Shown here: positions 9,470-21,518 of the stretch, one piece after another
Layout: every line of letters begins with the position of its first letter
How positions within the stretch are numbered: position 1 is the stretch's first letter
Assembly: GCA_002189035.1 (NCBI GenBank)
Contig: NEEC01000008.1
Coordinates: forward strand, 2,294,001 to 2,358,000
Direction of reading: 5' to 3'
Length of the DNA: 64,000 nt
DNA from: Utricularia gibba
Lineage: Eukaryota > Streptophyta > Magnoliopsida > Lamiales > Lentibulariaceae
Notes under the pieces: model-generated
Told to the model about the DNA's origin: nothing
Database searches by the model: none
Seen by the model: the letters and a program-made list of their open reading frames with translations, nothing else
Translations under genes and position numbers: made by a program

Positions 9470-11175
9470 CTAGACTGAGAATGTGATGTCCTCCTTCACA
9501 CTCTCCTTTTCATTATATCCGGGAAGCCATCCCTCACCAATGGATTCCACTCTTCCACTCAATCCATCATCAAGAAAATCACCAACCCTCTTCACCTTGC
9601 CCTTTGGCTCCACTGGATACTTACCAGAGAAGCATGCGTAGCAAAAGCTGGATGAGTCCTCCCGAGGTAATTCTTCAAGGTATCGAATGAAAGAAATGCA
9701 AGCGAATCTGATTGTATGAATTCCCTGATCTCCTCGGTGCTCATTCGATTCGATATGAGCTCCTCTGGACTTGGGGTGTCAACTCCATAATAGCATGACC
9801 CGATGATTGGTGGACTTGCTATTCTCATATGAACCTCCTTAGCACCTGCCTCCTTCAATAAGCGAACAATCTTTGACGATGTTGTTCCTCTAACAATGGA
9901 ATCATCGACTACCACAACACGCTTTCCCTCCAAAACGGCCCTCACTGGGGAGAGTTTAAGTTTCACTCCAAAGTCCCTGATCTTCTGGGAGGGCTCAATG
10001 AATGTCCTGCCTACATAATGTGACCTGATCAATCCTTGTTGAAAGGGCACCCCTGCTTTGGCTGCATACCCAATGGCAGCAACAACTCCGGAATCAGGGA
10101 CAGCGATCACTACGTCACAATCCACAGGAGACTCTGTGGCAAGTATTTCTCCAAAAGCACGGCGAGATTCATAAACGGACCGGCCATAGACAATGGAGTT
10201 AGGCATTGCGAAGTATATGTGCTCAAAAATGCAGGATTTTGCCTGTTGATGAGGCATTAAACATACGGATTGAACGCCTTCCTTGTCCACAATGATAAGT
10301 TCCCCGGGGAAAACCTCTCGCTCATAAGTTGCTTCAATCAAATCCAAAGCGCAGGTCTCAGAGGCGAACACCACCGCTCCGCTGCTCCGGCGGCCCATCA
10401 CCAGCGGCCGGAATCCGTAAGGATCCCGAACAGCGACTAGCTTGTCCTCTGTTAAGAAAACCATAGAGTACGCTCCTTGTAGCCTACTGCAAGCTTCAAC
10501 TATTCTCATGAAAAACGGCCTGGCTTTAGATATGGCGATTAAGTGGAGAACAACTTCGGTGTCAGAACTTGTGTTGAATATGGAGCCGCTGTCCTCAAGC
10601 TCCTCGCGTAAACTCTGGTAATTCACCAAGTTCCCGTTGTGGGCAACGCCGACGGAGCCGAAACGGTAACCAGCGACAAAGGGCTGCACATTCTTGAGCA
10701 TGGAAGAACCTGCGGTAGAGTACCTAACATGCCCAATAGCTCTATCTCCAGGGAGCTTATCCAATTTTGATTGGTTAAAAACGTCAGAAACAAGCCCAAC
10801 GCCGGTAACTGACTGAAGAACGCCTTCGTTCACGGCTACAATGCCAGCACCCTCCTGCCCACGGTGTTGAAGCGCGTGAAGTGCTAGGTAGCAAAGGCGG
10901 GAGGCTTCTGGGTCGCCGTAAATCCCGACGACACCGCATTCTTCCCGAGGCTTATCGAAATCAAACGGAGCATCACAGTCTCCTGCTTCATCTGCCGTCG
11001 TGACAACATCAGAGATAGGGTTTTTGCAAAGTGTGGTATTACGGAATCTTTGGTATGTTTTCGGGGAGTGGCGGAAGAATTGTATACTGGGTGGCTGCGG
11101 CACAAAAGATAATCGGCCGCTAGATGCGGCGGCGGCAGCGGCAGCCGGAAAGGCGGAAGCTGTGGAAGCGGCCAT
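9470..11175 (-). CDS. ASE: amidophosphoribosyltransferase, chloroplastic (single exon), frameshift near the 3' end
   Basis: Catalyses the first committed step of purine synthesis (PRPP + glutamine to phosphoribosylamine) in plastids. From ATG 11175: an Ala/Ser-rich transit peptide (about 1-85); the glutaminase domain starting at the catalytic Cys of KPREECGVVGIYGD; then the PRTase domain with VVVVDDSIVRGTTS. The cluster-ligand regions CIFEHIYF and SCYYGVD are present. The frame as written leaves family sequence at about 9661 and stops at 9592. The other frame continues from there with EDSSSFCYACFSGKYPVEP and GDFLDDGL to a stop at 9470, matching plant enzymes. One missing base in a short C run (9661-9663) explains this. 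Without it the two CYAC cluster ligands are lost. The frame is open upstream to 11352, but 11175 gives the typical transit peptide. Confidence 0.93.
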
Positions 11176-11352
11176 GGGCAAGGTGGCGCAATTCGCAAAG
11201 TTGAACGGAATAGGTTTGTAACCTCCCCCGTACATTAATCGGAGGGAAAAGATTGGAAGACAAAGGAAAGAATCTGGCTCCTGATAATTACAGATACACC
11301 CCCAGACATTTTGTATTCTCTTTCGAGACGGCCTGAGATATTTATTGTCCAC

Positions 11353-13015
11353 CCCTGTAATCTTCTAGTATTACCAAAAGCCCCACATCTCTCGAGAATC
11401 ACTACGTAGTCCTGTTATATATAACCCAACGTGAGCGCTGCAATTCGTTGAAGTTGTTCAGTTTTGGTTTCAGTTTCACCGGAAGCCGAGAGAAGAAGTC
11501 GGATGACGGCGCTGCTTCCAGTACCTTTGCCGGACAGAGCTCTCTTGTTCTGGTATACTTTCTTCACGCGTGCCTCATTATTCTTATGCGTAACAAGTAA
11601 CGAACTCTTCAGAATAGATACTCTGGGGATTGTAATAATCGAGATGCTCTTCAGGTGGCTAGATCTTCTGTTTCGACGTTTAGAATTGCTTACGGGAGTG
11701 TAAAAAGTTAAGATTCTTAAGGCATGCATTTCTCTTATTCGGATTTGATTTGAGTTGATTGTGTGGATTTGGATAAGGTAGTCTGAATGGATCCTATTCC
11801 CCGTTCGGATAGCCTGAATTCAGAATTTCAGAGACGGAGGTCTGAAAATGCTTTTAGGTTCACGCTGAAGTATCGTGTGAAACTCTGCTCAATGGCACAT
11901 GCTATGTGCTTTAATGAAGATTTCATTTATACGTTTTCGCTGGAGTATGACTACTGAGATTGAATTGCTGAAAGTCGTAACTCTGATAAGATTTAGGTTA
12001 GAAGCTCCTCTTTTCCCTCGGCATGAATCAGTGTATTAGATTTTGCATGAGATGCTAGAACTAACCTGAAGTTTCTCCATGTTATCACTACAGCCTACCT
12101 CTGCCTTGTGATCCTATTTTCCGAGAGTTCTGACAAGTGTTATTCCCAGTTTTGCATTCATATGCATCTTAAGATCTTCCAGCATTGTTATGTTTTGTTG
12201 AGTTACTTGTTTGTATTTTGATACATTAGATATTTCGCAGGAGCATCAATAACTCACATTTGCATTGCTTCTTTTTCAGGACAAGGCGAGTAAGAAAGCC
12301 GGCAACAAAGGGGCATTCGAGAAGTATGTTTTCCTAACTTCTCATAACAACAGGTGAGAAACTAGCTTTTCACAATGGTCGTATCTTGTTTTTATTGGAT
12401 AGCGTAACGCAAGTACCAGCCGCGCGAGCTCCATTTCAACAGCGTCTTCAGCAGTACTTTTCCGAACTTAACATTACCACGCCTGTTGCAGGCACCAGCC
12501 AATGCTCCACACTGAGGTGTCGAGAAACATCACAGCCCCTGTCAAAATCAAACCTACACAGCATTTCAACGAGGCAGCTATAATGCTCTGGCTTGAACCC
12601 CTAATCAAACCATAGAGGGTTGACGAATCAACGAAAACCTGAATCGCTGAAAATAAGGTAAACTCTGAAGGTCTTGCATGTAACATGAGGGGTTTAAGTT
12701 GAAAAGCAGATGTTGATTCCACTCTTTTTATCTAATGCTCACTAAACAACACAACACACACTCTTAAGACACAATACTTGAAGGTGGCCAAGGAATTTAT
12801 TTGATATTTCTGCTTAGTATTGGTTTTTACTAGGACTTGTAATAATAGAAATGTATTACATAAACTTCAGCTTTGAACTTTGATCTCCGAATAATTCCTC
12901 TGCCTACTGATCAAAGATATGCCTTGTTAGAGAGAATTGGATTCCATTCCCACCAACAGTGTTTTTCAGGGAAGGCTTACAGAATGTCATCCATCAGGGA
13001 CATGGACGGTGAGAA
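11353..13015. other. upstream region of ASE plus unassigned sequence
   Basis: Directly upstream of ASE lie three perfect palindromes (11390-11425). A plus-strand transcript may begin near 11460: a short frame from 11464 (79 codons), then a bounded exon-like segment at 12281-12352 (AG before, GTGAG after; DKASKKAGNKGAFEK). I recognise no family in it and cannot build a convincing gene. From 12600 to 13000 I see nothing beyond the 3' flank of the next gene. Confidence 0.3.
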
Positions 13016-13381
13016 CTATAATATGGACCTTGAAAAAGGAAACCACATAGATCGGACCCATCGCCGGAAAGCCATCAGGACGATCAACACAAGCAGAAGA
13101 GCCGACACGGCCCATGGGAATCCCTTGACCACCCTTGACCAGTCCCGCCTCCCAGTCCGCCTCCCAGGAGACGGCGTGAACTCGACGCCTGATCGGAGGA
13201 AGATTATCAGCAAAATGGGAACAAACAGGAAGAGAACACGGCTGCCGATGACTGCGAACCTCAGCTTCACTCTGAAATGAGCGTATTCTGAAACAAACAA
13301 GAGAAACATAACGAGGGTAAAGAGAACGATCAGTGGAGAGGGTGGAGCTGCTTGGATTGCTCTGATGAGGCTCTTCTCCAT
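13016..13381 (-). CDS. small plant-specific membrane protein, function unknown
   Basis: A 121-residue single-exon frame beginning MEKSLIRAIQAAPPSP. It shows three hydrophobic segments, about residues 17-30 (LIVLFTLVMFLLFV), 41-62 (FAVIGSRVLFLFVPILLIIFL) and 89-106 (AVSALLLVLIVLMAF), joined by Arg-rich loops. Such short proteins occur in plant genomes as uncharacterised transmembrane proteins; that is recollection, not a search. The gene is head to head with V-ATPase subunit c, 311 bp apart. An overlapping frame on the same strand (13397-12987) has no membrane pattern and is judged a shadow. Confidence 0.6.
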   Translation of the reverse strand: MEKSLIRAIQAAPPSPLIVLFTLVMFLLFVSEYAHFRVKLRFAVIGSRVLFLFVPILLIIFLRSGVEFTPSPGRRTGRRDWSRVVKGFPWAVSALLLVLIVLMAFRRWVRSMWFPFSRSIL

Positions 13382-13692
13382 GACAGAAACAGCACATTTG
13401 CTCGAGATTCGAAGGGAAAGATATGCTTCGGCTTGTGAGTATCGTATCTTATAAGCTCTCTATGATCATTTAAAATTTAATGACCTCACTTACAATATCG
13501 CGGGCTGGGCCTTTGAATGGGGCCTACGCGCTTACCCCAAAGAGGCCCAGAAACGTGAAATGTCCTTCTCTTGTTGTATGTTCTTAGGAAGGTCAATCCA
13601 CGTGGTTGCTACCGAGGAGGAAGATCTGAGGCGAACGGTCTCAAAATTTTGTTGGATTCTTCAATCGAAGTGATCTCAATCGGAAAGAAATA
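13382..13692. promoter_or_regulatory. 311-bp divergent promoter with an inverted pair of site II (TGGGCC) motifs
   Basis: Lies between the ATGs of the small membrane protein (-) and V-ATPase c (+). It holds TGGGCC at 13506-13511 and its reverse complement GGCCCA at 13544-13549. Site II elements are bound by TCP factors and are common in promoters of plant housekeeping genes. No clear TATA box is seen. Confidence 0.55.
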
Positions 13693-14512
13693 ATGTCTTC
13701 GACGTTTAGCGGGGATGAAACTGCTCCATTCTTCGGCTTCCTTGGCGCCGCGGCTGCCCTAGTCTTCTCCTGTAAGTTCCTCGATCTCATCTGCGTTAGT
13801 TGCTCGATTCGAACCTATTAGATAACCATGTATTGTTTGTTATTGCGTTTTACCAAGTTTCTCATATTTCTTTTAACCTTAAGGTATTTTTTAGTTTCTG
13901 AATCGTTGCGGTTTGAATTGCGATAGGTTTCAGGTGGTAGGCTCTTGAGATTTTTTTTTTTTTTGGTGTTTAGGTATGGGTGCGGCCTATGGCACAGCGA
14001 AAAGTGGTGTGGGTGTTGCCTCAATGGGTGTGATGAGGCCGGAGCTTGTCATGAAATCAATTGTCCCAGTGGTCATGGCTGGTGTTCTTGGAATTTATGG
14101 TTTAATTATTGCTGTGATCATCAGCACGGGAATTAATCCCAAAGCCAAGTCTTATTACCTTTTTGATGGTTATGCTCATCTATCTTCTGGCCTTGCTTGT
14201 GGCCTCGCCGGTCTCGCAGCTGGAATGGCTATTGGCATTGTCGGAGATGCTGGCGTCAGGTACGTTTGCAAACGTAGTTTTGTGACTCAGTCCTGGTTGT
14301 TTTATGATATTCCTGGTAATTAAGTTCAAGCTTTTTGGTCTGAGATTATAACTTCATGGATCATATTTGCTATGTACAGGGCAAATGCACAGCAACCGAA
14401 GCTCTTTGTCGGGATGATTCTTATTCTCATTTTTGCCGAAGCTTTGGCACTTTATGGTCTTATTGTTGGAATTATCTTGTCTTCGCGTGCTGGCCAGTCC
14501 AGAGCGGACTAG
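13693..14512 (+). CDS. VHA-c: V-type proton ATPase 16-kDa proteolipid subunit c
   Basis: Three exons: 13693-13771, 13974-14259, 14380-14512, giving 165 residues in frame. Subunit c forms the rotor ring of the Vo sector in tonoplast and endomembranes. Four transmembrane segments are visible: [20 protein letters not shown] (with the following GTAKSGVG), [36 protein letters not shown] and [19 protein letters not shown]. The last contains the proton-carrying glutamate (IFAEAL). Splice sites are canonical (TGTAAG, ..TTTAG; CAGGTACG, ..TACAG). Length and sequence fit the highly conserved family (164-166 residues), and there is no lesion. Confidence 0.97.
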
Positions 14513-15433
14513 GTATTCAGGGCTCCCTTTAGAAGCTTTAGTAACAGGTGGGAAGAAATCACTCTATATGGAAATTGGTTCCACATCCTGTATTTCTCCT
14601 CGTTTTGCATGTGAATTCTTGGTTCGATGTGATGTCATTTCTGCAGAATAAGGGCTGCATTGGAGCTTCCACTGTCACTGCTCATTCATGTTTCCACTTC
14701 CATTGTGCGAACATTCACATAGTTTCTTTGATATATGGTCCGTGTCGTCTATTTATTCCGCGGTCGCTTGATATTTGATTGTGATTGTTCTCCGTGTTTG
14801 TGTTGTTCAAATTCGAGCCTGTTGAACAGCCCGACTATTTATATAGACTTGGAGAGCAGCATTTCAACAAACCAAGGGATAAGTAGAGAAGGAAATCCTT
14901 TCTATACTTGAATCAGTCGATTATGTGTAGCTGATTGGAAAAGCACCTCCTCTCCTGATGAACTGCTTCCTCCATCCCCCATACTCTGGCAGGTGTCGCT
15001 TCCTAGAATGGAAACTACCCATTCAATGAAAGTTTAACATTACCTTTTAATTTTTATTTTGTTAATGGTATTAAATTAATAGTAAAATTTTAAATTTATA
15101 ATTTAATAATCATTTTTATGATTTATTTAACTTTTTTTTTTAAGTGATGTCATTGGAGATATATCCATCGAAATGGTGAAACGATAAATTTATATCAAGT
15201 TTTTGTTCTGAGCGTTGTCGTAAATGATGGTTTAAATCAATGCCCTCCTACCTTCTATCAAATGATACCATTGATTCCTTCATGTCGAGCGTAATTTCCA
15301 TTAATTAATTGCCATTAATTAATTCCCTTTTCCACACTGTTACCTTTTGAAATTTGGATTCTAGAGTTAATTAAGTTCATTAGTTTTTTTAAACGGCATG
15401 CATGTAACCACAATGGGAAACGCACATCTCATA
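14513..15433. other. intergenic between converging VHA-c and MER3
   Basis: Holds the 3' UTR of VHA-c (to perhaps 14800) and AT-rich sequence. A short duplicated block built from TTAATTAATTGCCA occurs near 15300-15325. No gene recognised. Confidence 0.5.
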
Positions 15434-18400
15434 TTAAAGAAACGAGAACACGCTTTGGAACCCTAGAAAGGAAAGGTTACCTTTGGGTTCACCGGCTGTC
15501 CCTACCTCCGGACAGTGGAAAATGTTACCTGGAGTTAGACGAGGAGACTTCAACATCATGCCAACATTATCCTCTGTCTCGGTTTTCATGGGGATTTTGA
15601 CGGTCTCCTCCATTTTTCTGTAATCCCAAGCTTTGGTGAAATTTAGATGTTCCATGCCCATGGCTTTGGAATTCCCGAGCTTTCGTCTCATCTGTTGCAC
15701 AACTGTCTCTTCAGTGAGTGGTATGGATTCGCCGAGCTGATGTTCAGTACCCAGTTCTTTATCTTCTGCGGTGGGATAAAATATAGAAAACAGTTCAAGT
15801 ATGAGTGATAGTTAAAACTTAACCAAGCCTTTCTCATCTGATTCACTGCATTTCTTTTCTGAAGATCTTATAAGTAAAGGTATTTATCTATAGTTGATGC
15901 TAGGGATAATAAGCTGCTAACCTGTGTTCTCCAGCAAATGAGATTTCTCACTAACAGCCTCCGTACCATGGATGGTTGTAATGCTTCCATCATCATCCGT
16001 GCATGGTTCTGATAGTCCTCCTAGAGATTGAGCACATGTAGCTTTACCGATGAAGAGATCAAGGCAATCATCGTCGAACTCGACATGATCTTCGCGTGCG
16101 CGCTTCCTAATGAGGTTAAAGGCTTGCATTGATGGGGAAGACTTGTTATCACTGGACACAGGTAAGACGGGCAAATCCCTGGCTTTCTTCTTGATGTGAT
16201 CAAACACTGTTCTATGAGTTACCACTTTGCAATCATCTTCAGATTGGGGGACAGATGTGTAATTCGGATCTAGAAAAGTGGAGCAGAATGAGACACAGGA
16301 TGAGCTGTAAGATAACTGAACATTGGAAACACAGCTTTTACCAGTTGGGGGATCTTCTTCAATGAGGTTGAAGCTAGGCCTGAGCATGCAAAGAGAACCC
16401 GAGATTAGTTGTTTCTCAAGTGAAACAATTATAATCATAAGGTCGTACATGGAAATTGAATTCTCAATCTGTTCATTGGAGTTCACAACAGAAGTTGTAG
16501 TAGTGACGTCATTAATGATGCAAAGGTCCTCAGGATCAGAGCGGAGCTGCACCCTCGGTTTACCTTTGGGATTCACAGATAATTCTGGTGGTGGTGTGAC
16601 AATAGCCTTTTGATGGAGATCTATGCCGACTATAGAAAACAGGAAAAAATGACTTGATGGAATAAGTGATACCATAAAGATATAGTAAATGGAAGAGTTT
16701 AGGAGGTTACTGAATTGTTCGAATATCAAGTTTGTCTTGATTGACATCTTCCCTTGTTGCGGAGTTGGGAATAAAACCGTTGCATTGTAAGGGCTGTGAA
16801 AATCGGCACATCAGTTTTCGGTTTCCCTTGTTGACATCTACTTGAACCATGAGGTTGGAAGTTTCCATACCTGGAAAAATCCTCCACTCTAAAACCAACA
16901 GACAGAAAATTCAGAGACAAATTAAAAGGCTAGCACTTTTATCTCAACTCGAACAGCTCAATTTACCTAATCCTTTCATAGAACAGAATGAGGTTCTCTT
17001 CTTCAACGCCAACAATCTGTTGGATGAATTTGCATATGTGAGCTCTAAAGGTAGGAAGAACTTCGAATACTTGCACAATTACCATATCAGCATAATGTTT
17101 TCTAGCTGATTGTGACGGCTGGGATATCCTCGTTAACGTTATCAACAGCTTGGACATTCCTGGTTTTTGGCCCTGGCTTTCCTCAACTACCATTTCAACC
17201 TTCGGAGGTAGCAATAAAAGTGACTCCTTAATGTGATTTCCAAAGGGATACTTTCTCCCAGTCACTAACTCTATCTTCCTTGGATCTGCTTCACGGAGGG
17301 TGTCGAATGATGTCACTCCCATAGATTGCAGTGCCTAAAAGAACTTATCAATATGGATATAAAAAAAGCACAAATACCAAGCTTAAGGCACAAACCTTTG
17401 CAGTTACCATTCCAATTCCTGGCAACTGTTTAAGCAAGTAGGGGCTATCGTCCCATAGTTTCTGATGCAAACATTTGGCAATGATCATGGAACTCAGAGC
17501 TCCCTTATAGCTCTTATTGTACATAAAGTAGTCTTTCATGCACTTCGCAATTCTGGATCCATTAGAGCATATGGAATTTACATCCTGCTTCCAAAAAGTG
17601 AAGTCAAATTTTCAAAATCTGGAATTCTCACCAACGGGAAAATTTGTAAAGAGGCAAAACCTGGATCATTGAAAGGTCACGGACTAAAGGATCACCATGT
17701 AAGCAGTCATTCACCAAAATAAAAATCTTCTCCTCCCTGGTCTGGATGCGCTTTTTCCTCTTTCCTCTGTCATCAAGGATATGGAAACGGAGCCGACCAT
17801 CTTTGTCACTGTTTATATCATTTAGGCATTTCTTCTCATTCCTCCTAAGTTGTATCCCTTTCATTATCAAATGAAAAAATGAAAACACAAACGATATTGC
17901 CGGACGGCTAAACCATCATTAAGATTCGCACATACATGCAGTTTCTTCTGCCTGGCAGATGATACGAAGTGTTTCTTCTAAGTCGCAATTCGCCGGGGCC
18001 TGTATAATGTGCTTCATTGTGTCAAACTTCAGGTAGTATTTTGTCATTAATCTTCCAGGTTCTATATATTAGAGGGCACGAATGAGTATGGCAAATTAGC
18101 TTTAGATAAAATAAAACAATGGCAACAAATTTTGATGCTGTACCCAGAGGCTTTAGGAGAAAACCATCTTCATCAGTCCAGACCATCTGACACTGTGACA
18201 ATTCTTTGACTTTTTGAACACATATTTCTGCAAAATTGTTGTTTTTCAACCACGGAAATCAAGAGGAGACATTTTTTTTTTTTTTTGCCTACATAAATTA
18301 CCTAGCAAATGCTTCTCTATTTGGTCATCACTTAATCCTTTCAAAAACGAAAAACCTTGAGGATTCTGATGGTTAGTTTCGTGAAACCTATCAGAAAAGG

Positions 18401-21400
18401 TACTCAAAGGAAACGAAACCGTCTTCCGAAAGCCCAAGTGAATACCTTTTTCATTCTGATGTACATAAATGAACATTTCATCCACTCGATTGCCCTTGTT
18501 ATATCTGAGACTGTTGACTGGACTATTTCTGCAGTTAAATGTTCCATCATGCATGGAAGCAATCTGAAAAGATTCCACCCAGGAGTTAGGTACACAGGTT
18601 AAGTTCAAAGAAAAAATAGATCAGAAGGGGCCTACTGAGATTCCACAAGTTCACATCCGTTAAGCAAATTCTCGTACAAATGAACCTGAGATACGAATAC
18701 GTTACTATAATTGAGAAAATTAATCAATGTCGGATTTTCCTTAAATACAGTGAGAGTGCGTACTGTTTCTTTTCTGGTCATAATTATGACAATACCCGTA
18801 TCATCAAATGGAGGGCGGCCTGCTCTTCCACACATCTGTGCAATTACATAAAATATTTGCAATTGAAGAGGAACTCAATTAACAAGACACTGATTGCACA
18901 CCATATCTGTCTAAAGGTTCATTTATTAGATGGCCAATTAAGTTACAGTGAGCCAGCCATCACAACAATGATTTTGAAAGAACCAACTCACCTGCAATAC
19001 CATAGACCTCTCATACTCCGTGTAGGCACCTTTCTCCTTGTTGCTGAAATCAAATGAATTTTATGATTGAGCTTTTTTCAGATGCATTATAAATGCACCA
19101 AGTTCCTCAAAGAGGAAATATATATAGTTGGGGGACAAAATTTCAAGTTATGGTTTGATATTGTAGAAATGTATATACTAGAATTGAATGAGAATCACGC
19201 AAGATAGAGTAAGAGTAAATAAGAAGCTATCTCACAAGTATTGTGTTGACTTGATGATAACTGTGTGAGCTGGAAGATTGATTCCATGCGCCAAAGTGTT
19301 CGTGGTGCATAAAACTCGAAGGCAGCCATTTAGAAAAAGACCTTCAATGATATTTCGGTCCTTTGAAGAAAGTCCACCGTTATGATATCCAACTGTGAAT
19401 GAAGAAAGATGCCAATTCATAATCTTGTGATGACATATACAAGCATGCCCTACTTCAGGAGACACGCCTTAAAAGAAAATACGGAAGGATACCGTACCAC
19501 CATAAACTACATAAGCTTGCAGTTGTTTATCGCTGCATGATAAGGATGCTTCCTTTAACCTATCCTGCTGATCTCTGCTTCCGATGAAAGGATTTGAGTG
19601 GCCAAATGTCATTACAATTTGAGCAAGCCGTTGGGCTGCTTCTTGTGCTCCTTTTCTGGTTGAGCAAAATATTAAGGCAGATTTTCCCCCAGAATACTGC
19701 ATGAGAAGATCTGCAGGTTTAAGTCTCCAACTGTAAGATGGTGGCCGATCCGCTGCTTCGTGAAGTAGACCAACTTGGAAGGAATCATCTGCAGAAAGGT
19801 TTGCATCCTTACCATAGATGTAGTTCTGGAGGCGCTGTAATAATAACAATACAGAATCAGGAAATGTGAAAACATCCAAGTCTTACAAGTACCAAAGAGG
19901 GTACAAGGAAATACTTGAAAATTAATAAGTAGAATCACCTTTTCAAATAAAAAGTCATTTTTGGCAGCTGTGTATCCTGCGAGAGAGGAGTTTCTGATAA
20001 CGAAAGGAACTAGGCATGCTATGCTCGCTTTAAATGAAGACATACCGAATACTTTTGTTGTCAACTTAACAGGCCTCATTTCTTCTCCGAATCTGCACAA
20101 TAAACAATACTTCAATGAGTTTCGCTTGAACATATAAACAGAAAAATTGACGGTTGCACTCATACATAAGCCCACCTCTTTATTCCCTTGGGTGGAGCCA
20201 TGAGCCACTCACCTGGAAGAGAAAAGTACATCTTACCAACTATTTTCAGATGCCTTGAATATCACTACACGAAGTGCAAAGTCTTACTACCTAAGTCATT
20301 GATGTTTGGTATTGTAGCTGAAACAGCTAGGAAACGAACATTTGATAGAGGACTTGATTGCATTTCATGTTTTCTAGCAAGCATTTTTATTCTGCTAACT
20401 ATTGCTTCTAGTGCTGCTCCTCGAGGATCACTTAACAAATGAACCTCATCAATCAGAACGAGTGCAACATCGCTGAAAAACCCCAAACCTCCGTCTTTGA
20501 TGCAATAACGAGTCACCACATCGAATTTCTGGGGATGACAGGCTTAGGTCAAGCATGAGGACTTCATCAGAATGGATGAAAGAAGGTTCTACAAGTGACA
20601 AACCTCAGGTGTGGTCAGAATGATATCAGCATCTCGTATACTCTTAATGCTGTAGGATTCATTGTCACCAGTCAACTCAAGGCACGTAATCTCCATTGGT
20701 TTAAGCTTCTGACTCCAATGCCGTAGCTTCTCTTGTACCAATGCCTTTGATGGTGCTATGTAAACCTTCAGAAAGTCACAGTTGATCAGCTAAGTAGGCA
20801 AAGAGTATGCACTGGGAATTGGGATCATTTGCATATGGTTTCAAATGTCAAATGTAGTATCGCAAAATTGAATAAATTTACCAAACATTGAGAGGTAATA
20901 TGTTATATGGACATAAAAAAAACATCAGTATCTTTATTCAAATCCTACCGTCTTAAGTGTCCCTTTCTGATGAATGAATCCATCACCAGTTATGAACTTG
21001 GAGAGAAGTCTCATAATGCATAACTCGAAAAGCACAGTTTTCCCACTTCCAGTTGGTGCCGAAATCACCATGTTCACATCCGAAAGGAAGCATGTGGAGA
21101 AACACTCACTCTGTAAAGAGTTGAAGTATCTGGACATATCAAAAGGTTACTTAACACGGAGAGGATTTTTTCACAACTACTAAACTAAATCAATGCTGAA
21201 AACCTAAAACTATGTTCCAAAGAGTTGCTCATCTCTCCGGCGGCAAGGAACCTTCATAATTTTTATATTTTCATGGGAATTTTTAATAAAATCATTCCGG
21301 ATTACATCCACTTACATAAAATTACAATTCTAAATCACTCCAAGCACTCATACGAAAACTCTAAATAAAAACTCTAAGCGCAGTTCGCAATTAACATGTG

Positions 21401-21518
21401 TTTCTGGATTTCGATCTCTTCATGAATCCAATTCGTAAATAGTTTGTTACCTGAAACTAAAAATCGAGCGAAGAGGAAGAGGTAAATCGGTAACCGCCTT
21501 GAGCGAATAGGTATCCAT
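15434..21518 (-). CDS. MER3: ATP-dependent DNA helicase MER3 / ROCK-N-ROLLERS (meiotic crossover helicase), 27 exons
   Basis: Promotes class I crossovers in meiosis. Exons, 5' to 3': 21518-21451, 21129-20949, 20765-20604, 20528-20291, 20212-20176, 20092-20046, 19976-19939, 19834-19813, 19710-19498, 19392-19236, 19043-18992, 18835-18764, 18685-18636, 18563-18446, 18365-18302, 18227-18144, 18061-17936, 17857-17661, 17584-17396, 17334-17083, 17016-16967, 16888-16871, 16793-16711, 16629-16449, 16379-16342, 16269-15922, 15765-15434. They join in frame to 1138 residues, close to the Arabidopsis protein. Motifs: Walker A (APTGSGKT), DEVH, SATIPN, TNTLAHGINLPAH, GRAGRPPFDD (preceded by Cys where Ser is usual), a winged-helix region, helix-hairpin-helix (LPGIGMVTAK) and a Sec63-like domain. 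The last exon and the poorly conserved C-terminus are the least certain parts. Confidence 0.92.

Noticed and set aside
11176-11352. N-terminal extension of ASE by 59 codons
   Set aside because: The in-frame Met at 11175 begins a typical plastid transit peptide; the extension has Trp/Cys/Arg-rich sequence not seen in the family and is probably 5' UTR.
19711-19812. Coding stretch inserted in MER3 between NYIY and LLMQYS
   Set aside because: The segment is open but has GTAAGG and CTGCAG borders, and removing it restores continuous helicase sequence; treated as an intron.
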